64,000 bases of DNA, from the NCBI RefSeq assembly GCF_004349105.1, contig NZ_SMLB01000009.1:62001-126000 (forward strand). Reading direction: 5' to 3'. A program made the position numbers and the translations under genes. Positions 45,203-53,906 of this stretch are shown in pieces; within the stretch, counting starts at the first letter, position 1, and each line of letters starts with the position of its first letter. The notes beneath the pieces are model-generated. The model was not told where the DNA came from, did no database searches, and saw nothing but the letters and a program-made list of their open reading frames with translations. This stretch comes from Jiangella aurantiaca (GTDB taxonomy: Bacteria; Actinomycetota; Actinomycetes; Jiangellales; Jiangellaceae).

Positions 45203-45631
45203 ATGCGGCTGACGTCGGAGGTGTGCAGGCAGCGGATGGCGGCTGCCCGGGTCGCGCACCTGGCGACCACTGGCGCCGACGGTCACCCGCACATCGTCCC
45301 CGTCACGTTCGCGCTGGTGTCGTCGTCCGGGACCGACCGCATCGCGATCGCCGTCGACCAGAAGCCGAAGACCACCCTCGCGTTGCGGCGGCTGATCAAC
45401 ATCGCCGAGAACCCGCGGGTGGCGATCATGTGCGACCACTACGACGAGGACTGGACTCAGCTCTGGTGGGTCCGCGCCGACGGCCGGGCGGTGGTCCTCG
45501 ACGACGGCGACGGCCGCGACGGCGCGCTCGTCGCGCTGAGCCTTCGCTACGACCAGTACCGAGCCGATCCTCCGCGCGGGCCGGTCATCCTGATCGAGAT
45601 CATCGCCTGGTCCGGTTGGTCCTACGCCTGA
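45203..45631 (+). CDS. PPOX-class F420/flavin-dependent oxidoreductase
   Basis: The 142-residue split-barrel protein (RVAHLATTGADGHPHIVPVTFALV, KTTLALRRLINIAENPRVAIMCDHYDEDW, LWWVRADGRA) belongs to the TIGR03668-type F420-dependent group related to Rv0121c. It has no evident tie to pilus assembly although it stands between tadC and the pilin gene. It starts 36 bases after tadC and may share its transcript. Confidence 0.88.
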   Translation: MRLTSEVCRQRMAAARVAHLATTGADGHPHIVPVTFALVSSSGTDRIAIAVDQKPKTTLALRRLINIAENPRVAIMCDHYDEDWTQLWWVRADGRAVVLDDGDGRDGALVALSLRYDQYRADPPRGPVILIEIIAWSGWSYA

Positions 45632-45834
45632 CGTGACCCCGCCTCGGCGGCGTCCTCGCCTGGCCGGATCGCGCGAATGCGCCGCGCCCATCCACAGGCG
45701 GATCGGATTCCGCTGGTTGTCCCCAAATCGGCGTTCGGGCCTGGGATCCGCTCGCCCGGCCGAAGAACCTGGTCGCAGGCCTGCAGATCGCGGGCTCCGC
45801 GCCGGCCGGTCGCCGGGTTCCAGGGAGGTCCACC

Positions 45835-46023
45835 ATGTCCAAGGTCACCAGCCGACTCGGTCATCTGCGCAGCGAGCGCGGCATGACCACCGCCGAGTAC
45901 GCCGTCGGGACGGTCGCGGCGTGCGGCTTCGGCGGCGTTCTCTACAAGCTGCTCACGAGCGAGCCGGTTCAGAACCTGCTGAGCACCGTCATCGAGAAGG
46001 CGTTCGGGGTGATCGGCGGATGA
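45835..46023 (+). CDS. DUF4244 Flp-pilin-like protein
   Basis: The 62-residue protein has a class III-type prepilin leader: ERG-MTTAEYAV with cleavage after Gly16, Glu at +5 (residue 21), followed by one hydrophobic helix. It is the probable major Tad/Flp pilin (Rv3656c-like). GGGAGG precedes the ATG. Stop overlaps the next ATG (ATGA). A TTGTCCCCA sequence near 45717 in the 203-bp leader resembles a DnaA box with one change. Confidence 0.88.
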   Translation: MSKVTSRLGHLRSERGMTTAEYAVGTVAACGFGGVLYKLLTSEPVQNLLSTVIEKAFGVIGG

Positions 46024-46460
46024 GCCGCCGGCAACCCGCGGCTCGGGGCGATCCTGGCGTCGTCCCCGATGAGGGCCGTGGCAGCCGACCGCGAGGTCTG
46101 ACGTCAGTCGCCGATGAACAGCGCGGCATGGTGACTGCCGAGCTCGCGGCCGGGTTTCCGGCCCTGGTGCTGGTGCTGCTCATGGCGGTCTGGGCGGTGA
46201 CCATCGCCGCAGGGCACCTGCGGTGCACCGACGCCGCTCGCGAGGCGGCCCGGGCAGCGGCACGTGGCGAGGACCCGGCGGTGGTGCGCGACGTCGCGGC
46301 GGAAGCGGCGCCGCAGGGCGCGGATGTCACCGTCGACGAGATCGACGGCACGGTCGAGGTCCAGGTGAGTGTGCGGATGAATATGCCGGGTCCGCTGGGC
46401 GACACGCTCCCGGCGCCGACGGTGTCGGCTCGCTCGGTCGCGCTGGCCGAGGCCGGATGA
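46020..46460 (+). CDS. tadE: TadE-like minor pseudopilin
   Basis: The 146-residue protein has a 36-residue charged leader and a prepilin-like junction RG-MVTAELAAGFPALVL with Glu at +5, then one helix and a periplasmic domain (DAAREAARAAARGEDPAVV..., VRMNMPG). This is the TadE pseudopilin plan (Rv3655c-like). Coupled by ATGA to the pilin gene before it and to the next gene. Confidence 0.88.
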   Translation: MSRRQPAARGDPGVVPDEGRGSRPRGLTSVADEQRGMVTAELAAGFPALVLVLLMAVWAVTIAAGHLRCTDAAREAARAAARGEDPAVVRDVAAEAAPQGADVTVDEIDGTVEVQVSVRMNMPGPLGDTLPAPTVSARSVALAEAG

Positions 46461-46873
46461 CGCCGGTCGGGCGCCGCGGCGGCGAGCGCGGCGGCGAGCG
46501 CGGCGGCGAGCGCGGCGCGGGGACGGTGCTCATCCTGTCGATCGTGCTGGTGATCATGGTCGCGACGCAGGCCGTGGCTGTCCTGGCGGCGGGCCAGTCG
46601 GCTCGTCACCGGGCGGCCGCGGCGGCTGATCTCGCCGCCTTGGCGGCGGCGAACCAGCTGGCGCTCGGCTCGGCGGATCCTTGCGCCGACGCCGGTCGCA
46701 TCGCCGACGCCAACGGCGCGGTTCTACGCGACTGTGTCCTCGACGGCATGGAGGTCGAGGTCCAGGTGTGGGTGGAGACGACGTCGCTACTCCCGTGGCT
46801 GCCTGCCCAGGACCGACGTGCTCGCGCCGGACCACCACGGCCGGGTTCGGCCTGGACGGCCGGGCGTGGGTGA
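46457..46873 (+). CDS. Rv3654c-like TadE/pilus-assembly protein
   Basis: The 138-residue protein starts with a Gly-Glu-Arg tandem repeat, then GAGTVLILSIVLVIMVATQA as membrane helix and ARHRAAAAADLAALAAANQL, the signature of the helicase/secretion-neighbourhood TadE-like proteins. The repeat is three 12-base units at 46478-46513 and could vary by slippage. It closes the Tad operon. No prepilin peptidase gene is seen in the window. Confidence 0.87.
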   Translation: MTPVGRRGGERGGERGGERGAGTVLILSIVLVIMVATQAVAVLAAGQSARHRAAAAADLAALAAANQLALGSADPCADAGRIADANGAVLRDCVLDGMEVEVQVWVETTSLLPWLPAQDRRARAGPPRPGSAWTAGRG

Positions 46874-46936
46874 GCTGCTCGTCGTGCCCAAACGGGCCGG
46901 ACGAGAGGGGCTGGGCGCCGCCGCGACAGCGGCGGG

Positions 46937-47806
46937 TCAGGTCTCGGCGCGGCTCGGTGGCTGCCGGGTCGCGCCGAGACAGGCCACGACGACGAGTCCG
47001 ACCGCGACCCATTCCTGGACGTGCAGCACCTCGTTCAACACCACGAGCCCGACCAGCGCGGCGACCGCCGGTTCGAGGCTCATCAGGATCCCGAACACCG
47101 TCGCCGGCATGCGACGCAACGCCTCGATTTCCAAGGAGTACGGAATCACCGATGACAGCAGTGCGATCGCTGCGGCCAGCATCAGCACGTGAGGTTGCCA
47201 GAGGTCGGAGCCGCCAGTGGTCAGCCCGATCGGCGCCACCGCGACCGCGCCCACGACGCTGGCCATGGTCAGCCCGGACGAGCCCGGGAACCGCTGGCCG
47301 AGCTGCTTGCCGAGCAGGATGTACGCCGCCCAGCCGACAGCCGCCACCAGGGCGAACAGCACGCCCACCGGATCGATGCCGCCTGGCCCGCCGCGGGCCA
47401 GCAGCACGACGCCGGTGCCGGCCAGCAGCACCCACAGCAGGTCGAGCCGGCGGCGCGACAGCGCGACCGCCACCCCGAGCGGGCCGATGAACTCGATGGT
47501 GACGGCGATGCCGAGCGGGATGCGGGAGAACGACTCGTAGATCGCGATGTTCATGGCGGCCAGCGAGAGTCCGAAGGTGACCGCGAACCCCAGGTCGCCG
47601 CGCGACGCACGATGCAGCGCCGCACGGACAGCCCGCTGGGTGATGGCCACCAGCGCGACGGCGGCGAACGCCAGCCGCAGGAACACGACGGCGGTCGGCG
47701 GCAGCGTGTCGAACAGGCCCTTCGCGAGACCGGCGCCGATCTGCAGTGAGAAGATCCCGCCGAGCACCAGCCCGGGAGCGGGAATCGACCCGAACGGCGA
47801 CGTCAC
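46937..47806 (-). CDS. EamA/DMT-superfamily exporter (RhtA-like)
   Basis: The 289-residue protein has ten predicted helices in two EamA repeats; the second repeat has ALVAAVGWAAYILLGKQLGQ, and LSSVIPYSLEIEALRRMPATVFGILMSLEPAVAALVG is the RhtA-type signature. Such proteins export threonine, homoserine or other metabolites. GTG start at 47806. It converges on the Tad operon. Confidence 0.88.
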   Translation of the reverse strand: MTSPFGSIPAPGLVLGGIFSLQIGAGLAKGLFDTLPPTAVVFLRLAFAAVALVAITQRAVRAALHRASRGDLGFAVTFGLSLAAMNIAIYESFSRIPLGIAVTIEFIGPLGVAVALSRRRLDLLWVLLAGTGVVLLARGGPGGIDPVGVLFALVAAVGWAAYILLGKQLGQRFPGSSGLTMASVVGAVAVAPIGLTTGGSDLWQPHVLMLAAAIALLSSVIPYSLEIEALRRMPATVFGILMSLEPAVAALVGLVVLNEVLHVQEWVAVGLVVVACLGATRQPPSRAET

Positions 47807-48019
47807 GCGGCCAGCCTAGGTGCTGGGTCGAGCCGCCTCGACCCGCTGGCGCCGAGTACTCGGCCGGGGTTGCCGCAGCTGGCATGCGCAGTCGAGGCGC
47901 TGGTTCGGCGGCACCGTCCGTGGCCTGGCGGCGGACGCCCTCGGCCTGGTCGCGGATGTGGCCGGTCTACCGCTGGGGCGCGAGCGGCGTGCGTCGGTCT
48001 GCCGGCGGCCAGCCAGGCG

Positions 48020-48445
48020 TCAGGAGCCGTCGCGGTCGGGGGCCGGGGATCCGGAGTCGGCGCGGGCCGGCTCCTGGCGGTCGCCGTCACGATCCTTGCC
48101 ACGGTGCTCGTCGCCGTCGGCGGTATGCCGGCCGTCGTCGGAGGACGGACGGTCGTCCGCCGGCGCACCATGCGGTTGGTCGTCGCGCTCGGCACGTCGC
48201 TCGAGATCACGCATCCGCTTGCGCTGCTTGAACTCCTTGCGCAGCCCGATCCGCAGCAACCACAGGGCGGCCAGCGTCGCGAGCCCGGTGATCAGACCGG
48301 CGACGTACAGCGCGGACCCGGACGTCGTGACCTCGGAACCGAGCAGGTCAACGGAGAGCGACTCACCTGCGCCGGTGAGTACGCCGATGGTCAGCAGCAG
48401 AGCGAGCAGGAGAACGATCAGTGCCACAGCGACCACGACGACCAC
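48020..48445 (-). CDS. Small membrane protein with charged tail
   Basis: The 141-residue protein has two membrane helices (VALIVLLLALLLTIGVLTGA and SALYVAGLITGLATLAALWLL), then a basic stretch (RKEFKQRKRMRDLERRAE) and a disordered tail rich in Asp, Arg, Gly and Ser. It resembles LapA-like/DUF1049 proteins in layout only. Several GTG codons (48445, 48436, 48427) can serve as start. Function unknown. Confidence 0.65.
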   Translation of the reverse strand: MVVVVAVALIVLLLALLLTIGVLTGAGESLSVDLLGSEVTTSGSALYVAGLITGLATLAALWLLRIGLRKEFKQRKRMRDLERRAERDDQPHGAPADDRPSSDDGRHTADGDEHRGKDRDGDRQEPARADSGSPAPDRDGS

Positions 48446-48513
48446 CCTTCATCGAACCCCCATGTCCCACCGTAGCGACGACTGGGGCCGCCGACATGCG
48501 AATCCGGCCGGTG

Positions 48514-50841
48514 TCAGTCCGCTCCGGACAGCAGCATGTCCAGCAGGCGCACCGCACCGGCCTTGTCGAGCGGTTCGTTGCCGTTGCCGCACTTCGGCGA
48601 CTGCACGCACGACGGGCATCCGTCGCGGCAGGGGCAGGCGGCGATCGTGTCGCGCGTCGCCGTCAGCCAGGACCGCGCCGCGTGGAACCCGCGCTCGGCG
48701 AACCCCGCGCCGCCGGGATGCCCGTCGTGCACGAAGACGGTGAGCGTGCCGGTGTCCGGATGCAGCAGCGTCGACAGCCCGCCGATGTCCCACCGATCGC
48801 AGCTCGCCACCAGCGGGAGGATCCCGATCGACGCGTGCTCGGCGGCGTGCGCCGCGCCCGGCGCGTCCGTCATCGAGACGCCGGCGGCGGCGATCGAGTC
48901 GTCGGGCAGCGTCCACCAGACGGAGCGGGTGCGCAGCCGGCGTTCGGGCAGGTCGAGCGGCACCTCGCCGAGCACCTCGCCCGAGCGCAGCGCCCGCTTG
49001 AGGTACCCGACCACCTGGCTGACCACCTCGACGGTTCCGAACGTGAGGCGCGCCGGCCCCCACTTCTCCGACGCCGACTCGTCCAGCACCCGCAACGTGC
49101 TGACCTCGCGCGCCGTCGTCGTGTAGTCGGGAGCGTCGGCCCGCGCCATCGCGACGCCGTCGTCGAGGTCCAGGCTCTCGATGAGGTACGTGTCGCCCTG
49201 GTGCACGTAGACGGCGCCCTCGTGCGCCGTCGAGTGCGCCCGGACGCCGTCGACGGTCCCGAGCACGCGGCCGGTGCCCACCTCGACGAGGCTCACCAGG
49301 CCGCCGGAACCGCGCAGGTCGGCCAGGTCGGTCGGACGTTCCCGCTTGGTCCAGTGCCAGGTCGTCTCGGCCTTGGCCCGTCGCCGCAGCAGCCGCCGGT
49401 GCTCCAGCGTGGGCAGGACGTCCTCGGTCGACGGGCCGAAGATCGCCGCGTCCTCGACGGTCAGTGGACGTTCAGCCGCGGCGGCACACAGGTGGGGGGC
49501 CAGCACGTAGGGGTTGTCCGGATCGAGCACGGTCGCCTCGACCGGCTGCTCGAAGATCGCCTCCGGGTGCTGCACCAGATAGGAATCGAGCGGGTTGTCG
49601 CTGGCCACCAGGACCGCAAGGCTCTCCTGACCGGCCCGGCCCGCTCGGCCGGCCTGTTGCCACAACGACGCGCGGGTTCCCGGCCAACCGGCGATCAGCA
49701 CGGCGTCCAGTCCGCTCACGTCGACGCCGAGCTCCAGTGCCGTCGTCGCCGCGAGCCCCATGAGCGACCCGCCGTTGAGCGCCGCCTCCAGCGATCGGCG
49801 TTCGTAGGCGAGATAGCCGGCCCGGTACGACGCCACCCGGTCCGGCAACGATGGGTCCACCTCGGACAACGCCGACCGTGCCAGGCCGGCGACGGTTTCG
49901 GCGGCCCGCCGCGACCGCACGAACGCGACGGTCCGAGCATCGGCCACGACGAGGTCGGTGAGCAGGTCGGCGGTCTCGGCCAGAACGCCGCGTCGCCGGG
50001 CGGTGCCGCCGTCGACGCCCCAGGAAGCCGAACCGCCGGCGCCCTCGCCGAGCAGGGGCGGCTCCCAGAGCAGGAACGTCTTCCCCCCGCTCGGCGACCC
50101 GTCATCCGTCACGGCCTCGACCGGCAGCCCGATGAGCAACTCGGCCGTGCGCGCCGGGTCCGCCGTCGTCGCGGAGGCGAGCACGAACGTCGGCGACGAC
50201 CCGTACATGGCGCAGACGCGCCGCAGCCGCCGCAGGACCTGCGCGACGTGGGAGCCGAAGACGCCGCGGTAGCCGTGACACTCGTCGACCACGACGAACC
50301 GCAGCGACCGCAGGAAGCCGGCCCAGCGGTGGTGCGCCGGCAGCATCGCGTGGTGCAGCATGTCCGGGTTCGTCAGCAGGTAGGTCGCGTGGCTGCGGGC
50401 CACGTCGCGCAGCTCGACCGGGGTGTCGCCGTCGTAGGTGGTGGCCATGACGCCGGGGACGCCCAGGTCGTCGAGCGAGCGCAGCTGGTCCGCCGCCAGC
50501 GCCTTGGTCGGCGAGATGTACAGCGTCGTGCCGCCCAGGCGGCGTCCGGTGCGAGCCGCCGTCAGCGCCGGGAGCTGATAGGCCAGCGACTTGCCCGACG
50601 CTGTGCCGGTGGCGACGACGACGTGCCGTCCCGACCAGGCCAGAGACGCGGCCTGTGCCTGGTGGTCCCAGGGCGCTACGATGCCTGCGGTCATGAAGCG
50701 ATCGCGCACGACGGGGTCCACCCAGAGCGGCCACGCGCCGGGCTTGGCGGCCCGGGCGGGTATCGATTCGATGTGCGTGACACGTCCGGTCCGGTGCGGA
50801 CCGGTCAGCAGTACATCGAGCAGGTCGTTCGGGCGGGGCAC
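48514..50841 (-). CDS. DEAD/DEAH-box helicase with DUF1998 domain (MrfA/Rv3649-like)
   Basis: The 775-residue helicase has motif I ATGTASGKSLAY, motif II VVDECHGYRG, III ASATT, V LMGLAATTALELGVDVSGLD and VI QQAGRAGRAGQ, and ends in a DUF1998 zinc domain with four Cys in CPCRDGCPSCVQSPKCGNGN. This set equals MrfA of Bacillus and SftH/Rv3649 of mycobacteria, 3'-5' DNA helicases linked to repair of mitomycin-type damage. GTG start at 50841; divergent from bldG as in Streptomyces. Confidence 0.93.
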   Translation of the reverse strand: MPRPNDLLDVLLTGPHRTGRVTHIESIPARAAKPGAWPLWVDPVVRDRFMTAGIVAPWDHQAQAASLAWSGRHVVVATGTASGKSLAYQLPALTAARTGRRLGGTTLYISPTKALAADQLRSLDDLGVPGVMATTYDGDTPVELRDVARSHATYLLTNPDMLHHAMLPAHHRWAGFLRSLRFVVVDECHGYRGVFGSHVAQVLRRLRRVCAMYGSSPTFVLASATTADPARTAELLIGLPVEAVTDDGSPSGGKTFLLWEPPLLGEGAGGSASWGVDGGTARRRGVLAETADLLTDLVVADARTVAFVRSRRAAETVAGLARSALSEVDPSLPDRVASYRAGYLAYERRSLEAALNGGSLMGLAATTALELGVDVSGLDAVLIAGWPGTRASLWQQAGRAGRAGQESLAVLVASDNPLDSYLVQHPEAIFEQPVEATVLDPDNPYVLAPHLCAAAAERPLTVEDAAIFGPSTEDVLPTLEHRRLLRRRAKAETTWHWTKRERPTDLADLRGSGGLVSLVEVGTGRVLGTVDGVRAHSTAHEGAVYVHQGDTYLIESLDLDDGVAMARADAPDYTTTAREVSTLRVLDESASEKWGPARLTFGTVEVVSQVVGYLKRALRSGEVLGEVPLDLPERRLRTRSVWWTLPDDSIAAAGVSMTDAPGAAHAAEHASIGILPLVASCDRWDIGGLSTLLHPDTGTLTVFVHDGHPGGAGFAERGFHAARSWLTATRDTIAACPCRDGCPSCVQSPKCGNGNEPLDKAGAVRLLDMLLSGAD

Positions 50842-50930
50842 CCCGTGAGTCTCGCATCATGGTTGAATGCGGATGAGCCCGGCACGCGGTGAACGCTGTG
50901 TGTTGACCGATGGAGGCATGGAGGATCTGC

Positions 50931-51278
50931 GTGGACCTGTCGTTGTCGACCCGTACCGAGAGCGGCCGCAGCGTGGTCGCGGTCGGGGGTGAGATCGACG
51001 TCTACACGGCGCCGAGACTGCGCGACCAGCTGGTCGAGCTCGTCGACTCGGGTCACTACCACATCGTCGTCGACATGCGTGAGGTCGAGTTCCTCGACTC
51101 GACCGGGCTCGGCGTCCTCGTCGGCGGCCTCAAGCGGGTCGGCCAGCACGACGGTTCCCTCCGGCTTGTCTGCAACCAGGAGCGGATCCTGAAGATCTTC
51201 CGCATCACCGGTCTCACGAAGGTCTTCCCGATTCACGAGACGCTCGAGGAGGCCGTGGCCGCCACGGAGATGCCCTGA
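50931..51278 (+). CDS. bldG: Anti-sigma factor antagonist BldG (STAS domain)
   Basis: The 115-residue STAS protein ([36 protein letters not shown]) is nearly the same as Streptomyces BldG, including the phosphorylation loop [14 protein letters not shown] with Ser57 and the tail [18 protein letters not shown]. It controls sigma factors by binding anti-sigma kinases when unphosphorylated. The GTG at 50931 with GGAGGA five bases before it is preferred to the ATG at 50910. In Streptomyces an anti-sigma gene follows; here none does. Confidence 0.93.
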   Translation: MDLSLSTRTESGRSVVAVGGEIDVYTAPRLRDQLVELVDSGHYHIVVDMREVEFLDSTGLGVLVGGLKRVGQHDGSLRLVCNQERILKIFRITGLTKVFPIHETLEEAVAATEMP

Positions 51279-51301
51279 GCGGGTCTGTCGAGGCGGCATC
51301 G

Positions 51302-51317
51302 TGTGGGTACTTTCACA
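51302..51317. promoter_or_regulatory. Crp/GlxR site between bldG and hppA
   Basis: TGTGGGTACTTTCACA matches TGTGA-N6-TCACA at 9 of 10 positions and sits within wider arms TCGTGTG/CACACGA. It lies about 75 bases before the start point predicted from the promoter at 51349-51377. Confidence 0.65.
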
Positions 51318-51348
51318 CGATCGTAACGATGTCGGTGGGGGACCGACG

Positions 51349-51377
51349 TGAACTTTGGGTCCAGGTCGCTCTAGACT
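51349..51377 (+). promoter_or_regulatory. Promoter of hppA
   Basis: TGAACT (51349-51354), 17 bases, TAGACT (51372-51377) is a good housekeeping-sigma promoter. It leaves a 5' leader of about 130 bases before the hppA ATG. Confidence 0.5.
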
Positions 51378-51515
51378 CCGCAGGTCGGCCGGATCCTACC
51401 CACCTCGCGGTCCGGCGACACAGAACGAGCCGATTCCTGTCAGCGGTCGGTCCAGCGGACCGACCGCGGACAGCTGTTTCAACGCCCTGCCCGAGGGCGA
51501 CGTCAAGGAGGACGA

Positions 51516-53774
51516 ATGACCGGGCTCAACCTCTCCTACGTGGTTGTCGTCGCGTTGATCGCGGTGGCAGCCCTGGCGATGGCGGCGCTGTTTCGCCGAG
51601 AGGTTCTCAGTGCCAGTGAGGGCACCGAGAACATGAAGACGATCGCGCGCGCCGTGCAGGAGGGCGCCGCGGCCTATCTCAACCGGCAGTTCCGGACACT
51701 CGGCATCTTCGTGGTGCTGGTGTTCGGCCTGCTCTTCCTGCTCCCCGGCGATGCCGGCGTCCGGTTCGGCCGGTCGTTGTTCTTCCTGGTCGGTGCGGCC
51801 TTCTCCGCCGCCATCGGCTACCTGGGCATGTGGCTGGCCACGCGGGCGAACGTCCGTGTTGCCGCCGCTGCTCGTGACGAGGGCCGCGACCCGGCGATGA
51901 AGGTCGCGTTCCGCACGGGCGGTGTGGTCGGCATGGCCACCGTCGGTCTCGGTCTCCTGGGTGCGGCCGTCGTCGTCCTCACCTACCAGGAGGACGCCCC
52001 GACGGTGCTTGAGGGCTTCGGCTTCGGCGCCGCGCTGCTCGCCATGTTCATGCGTGTCGGTGGCGGCATCTTCACCAAGGCCGCCGACGTCGGCGCCGAC
52101 CTCGTCGGCAAGGTCGAACAGGGCATCCCCGAGGACGACCCCCGCAACGCGGCGACCATCGCGGACAACGTGGGGGACAACGTCGGTGACTGCGCCGGTA
52201 TGGCGGCCGACCTGTTCGAGTCGTACGCCGTGACGCTGGTCGCCGCGCTGATCCTGGGCCAGGTCGCCTTCGGCCAGGAGGGCCTGGTCTTCCCGCTGAT
52301 CGTCCCGGCGCTCGGTGCGCTCACCGCGGTGCTCGGCATCTATCTGACCCGGCCGCGCGTCGGCGAGAACGGCCTGACCACGATCAACCGGGCGTTCTAC
52401 ATCTCCGCGGTGTTCTCAGCGGTGCTGTGCGCGATCGCGGCGTTCGCCTACCTGCCGGACAGCTTCGCGCAGCTCGACGGCGGCCTCGGCGACCACGACG
52501 GCGACCCGCGTGTGCTGGCGACCGTCGCCGTGTTCCTGGGCATCGTGCTGGCCGGCGTCATCCTGTGGCTGACCGGATACTTCACCGGCACCGACAAGAA
52601 GCCGACCGAGGACGTCGCCAAGACCTCGCTCACCGGCCCGGCCACGGTCGTGCTCTCGGGTATCGCGCTCGGCCTCGAGTCCGCCGTGTACACCGCGCTG
52701 GTCATCGGTGGTGCCGTCTACGGTGCGTTCCTGCTGGGTGACGGCTCGGTCGAGCTGTCGCTGTTCCTGATCGCGCTGGCCGGCACCGGCCTGCTGACCA
52801 CGGTCGGCGTCATCGTCGCGATGGACACGTTCGGCCCGGTCAGCGACAACGCCCAGGGCATCGCCGAGATGTCCGGCGACGTCGACGGCGAGGGCGCGCA
52901 GATCCTCACCGAGCTGGACGCGGTCGGCAACACGACCAAGGCCATCACCAAGGGCATCGCCATCGCCACCGCGGTCCTGGCGGCGACAGCGCTGTTCGGC
53001 TCGTACACGCGGGCGATCAGCGACGAGCTGGCATCGATCGGCGCGGACATCACCGGCGAGACGTCGTTCCTCATCGACATCGTGTCGCCGAACGTCCTCG
53101 TCGGCGTGATCATCGGCGCCTCGGTCGTGTTCATGTTCTCGGGCCTGGCCATCAACGCCGTCGGCCGGGCCGCCGGCGCGGTCGTGTTCGAGGTGCGCCG
53201 GCAGTTCCGCGACGACCCGGGCATCATGGCCGGCACGTCGACGCCGGCTTACGGCCGCGTCGTCGACATCGTCACCAAGGACTCGTTGCGCGAGCTGGCC
53301 ACGCCGGGTCTGATGGCGGCCCTGGCGCCCATCGCGGTCGGCTTCGGCCTCGGCGTCGGCCCGCTGGCCGGTTACCTGGCCGGTGCCATCGCGACCGGTG
53401 TGCTCATGGCGGTGTTCCTGGCCAACTCCGGTGGAGCCTGGGACAACTCGAAGAAGCTGGTCGAGGACGGCAACCACGGCGGCAAGGGCTCCGATGCCCA
53501 CGCGGCCACCGTCATCGGCGACACCGTCGGCGACCCGTTCAAGGACACCGCCGGACCGGCCATCAACCCGCTGATCAAGGTGATGAACCTGGTGTCCGTG
53601 CTGATCGCGCCGGCCATCGTCTCCATGTCGGTGGGCGCCGACGCCAACGACGGGCTGCGCTACACGATCGCGCTGGTCGCGGTCGCGATCATCATCGGCG
53701 CGGTCTGGTTCTCCAAGCGGCGCTCGACGGTCATCGGTGAGGACCAGCCGGCCCGGGAGGGCGCGGCGGTCTGA
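51516..53774 (+). CDS. hppA: Membrane-bound proton-pumping pyrophosphatase
   Basis: The 752-residue protein has about sixteen helices and the PPi-binding motifs FTKAADVGADLVGKVE, DNVGDNVGDCAGMAADL, and the late DAHAATVIGDTVGDPFKDTAGP. Lys475 in GNTTKAITKG stands where K+-dependent enzymes have Ala, so this is a K+-independent H+-pump. It couples PPi hydrolysis to proton export. AAGGAGG precedes the ATG at 51516. Order after bldG equals Streptomyces. Confidence 0.96.
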   Translation: MTGLNLSYVVVVALIAVAALAMAALFRREVLSASEGTENMKTIARAVQEGAAAYLNRQFRTLGIFVVLVFGLLFLLPGDAGVRFGRSLFFLVGAAFSAAIGYLGMWLATRANVRVAAAARDEGRDPAMKVAFRTGGVVGMATVGLGLLGAAVVVLTYQEDAPTVLEGFGFGAALLAMFMRVGGGIFTKAADVGADLVGKVEQGIPEDDPRNAATIADNVGDNVGDCAGMAADLFESYAVTLVAALILGQVAFGQEGLVFPLIVPALGALTAVLGIYLTRPRVGENGLTTINRAFYISAVFSAVLCAIAAFAYLPDSFAQLDGGLGDHDGDPRVLATVAVFLGIVLAGVILWLTGYFTGTDKKPTEDVAKTSLTGPATVVLSGIALGLESAVYTALVIGGAVYGAFLLGDGSVELSLFLIALAGTGLLTTVGVIVAMDTFGPVSDNAQGIAEMSGDVDGEGAQILTELDAVGNTTKAITKGIAIATAVLAATALFGSYTRAISDELASIGADITGETSFLIDIVSPNVLVGVIIGASVVFMFSGLAINAVGRAAGAVVFEVRRQFRDDPGIMAGTSTPAYGRVVDIVTKDSLRELATPGLMAALAPIAVGFGLGVGPLAGYLAGAIATGVLMAVFLANSGGAWDNSKKLVEDGNHGGKGSDAHAATVIGDTVGDPFKDTAGPAINPLIKVMNLVSVLIAPAIVSMSVGADANDGLRYTIALVAVAIIIGAVWFSKRRSTVIGEDQPAREGAAV

Positions 53775-53792
53775 CCGACTGATCCACGGCGC

Positions 53793-53823
53793 GGCGGCCG
53801 CTCCCCTCGTGGGGGCGGCCGCC
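53793..53823. terminator. Hairpin terminator between hppA and the MocR gene
   Basis: GGCGGCCG (53793-53800) pairs with CGGCCGCC (53816-53823), with an inner CCCC/GGGG stem around TCGT. It lies just after the hppA stop and before the end of the convergent regulator gene. There is no T-run. Confidence 0.6.
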
Positions 53824-53906
53824 GTTCCATGTCCGCTGCTGTCTCTCCGCCGTACGACGGCGCCGGCAGCCGCTGGGTTCCTGGTCGCGGTCGACGACAG
53901 CCGGCC

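Noticed and set aside
50910-50930. Upstream ATG for bldG
   Set aside because: The GTG at 50931 has an ideal GGAGGA and gives the exact N-terminus of BldG proteins.
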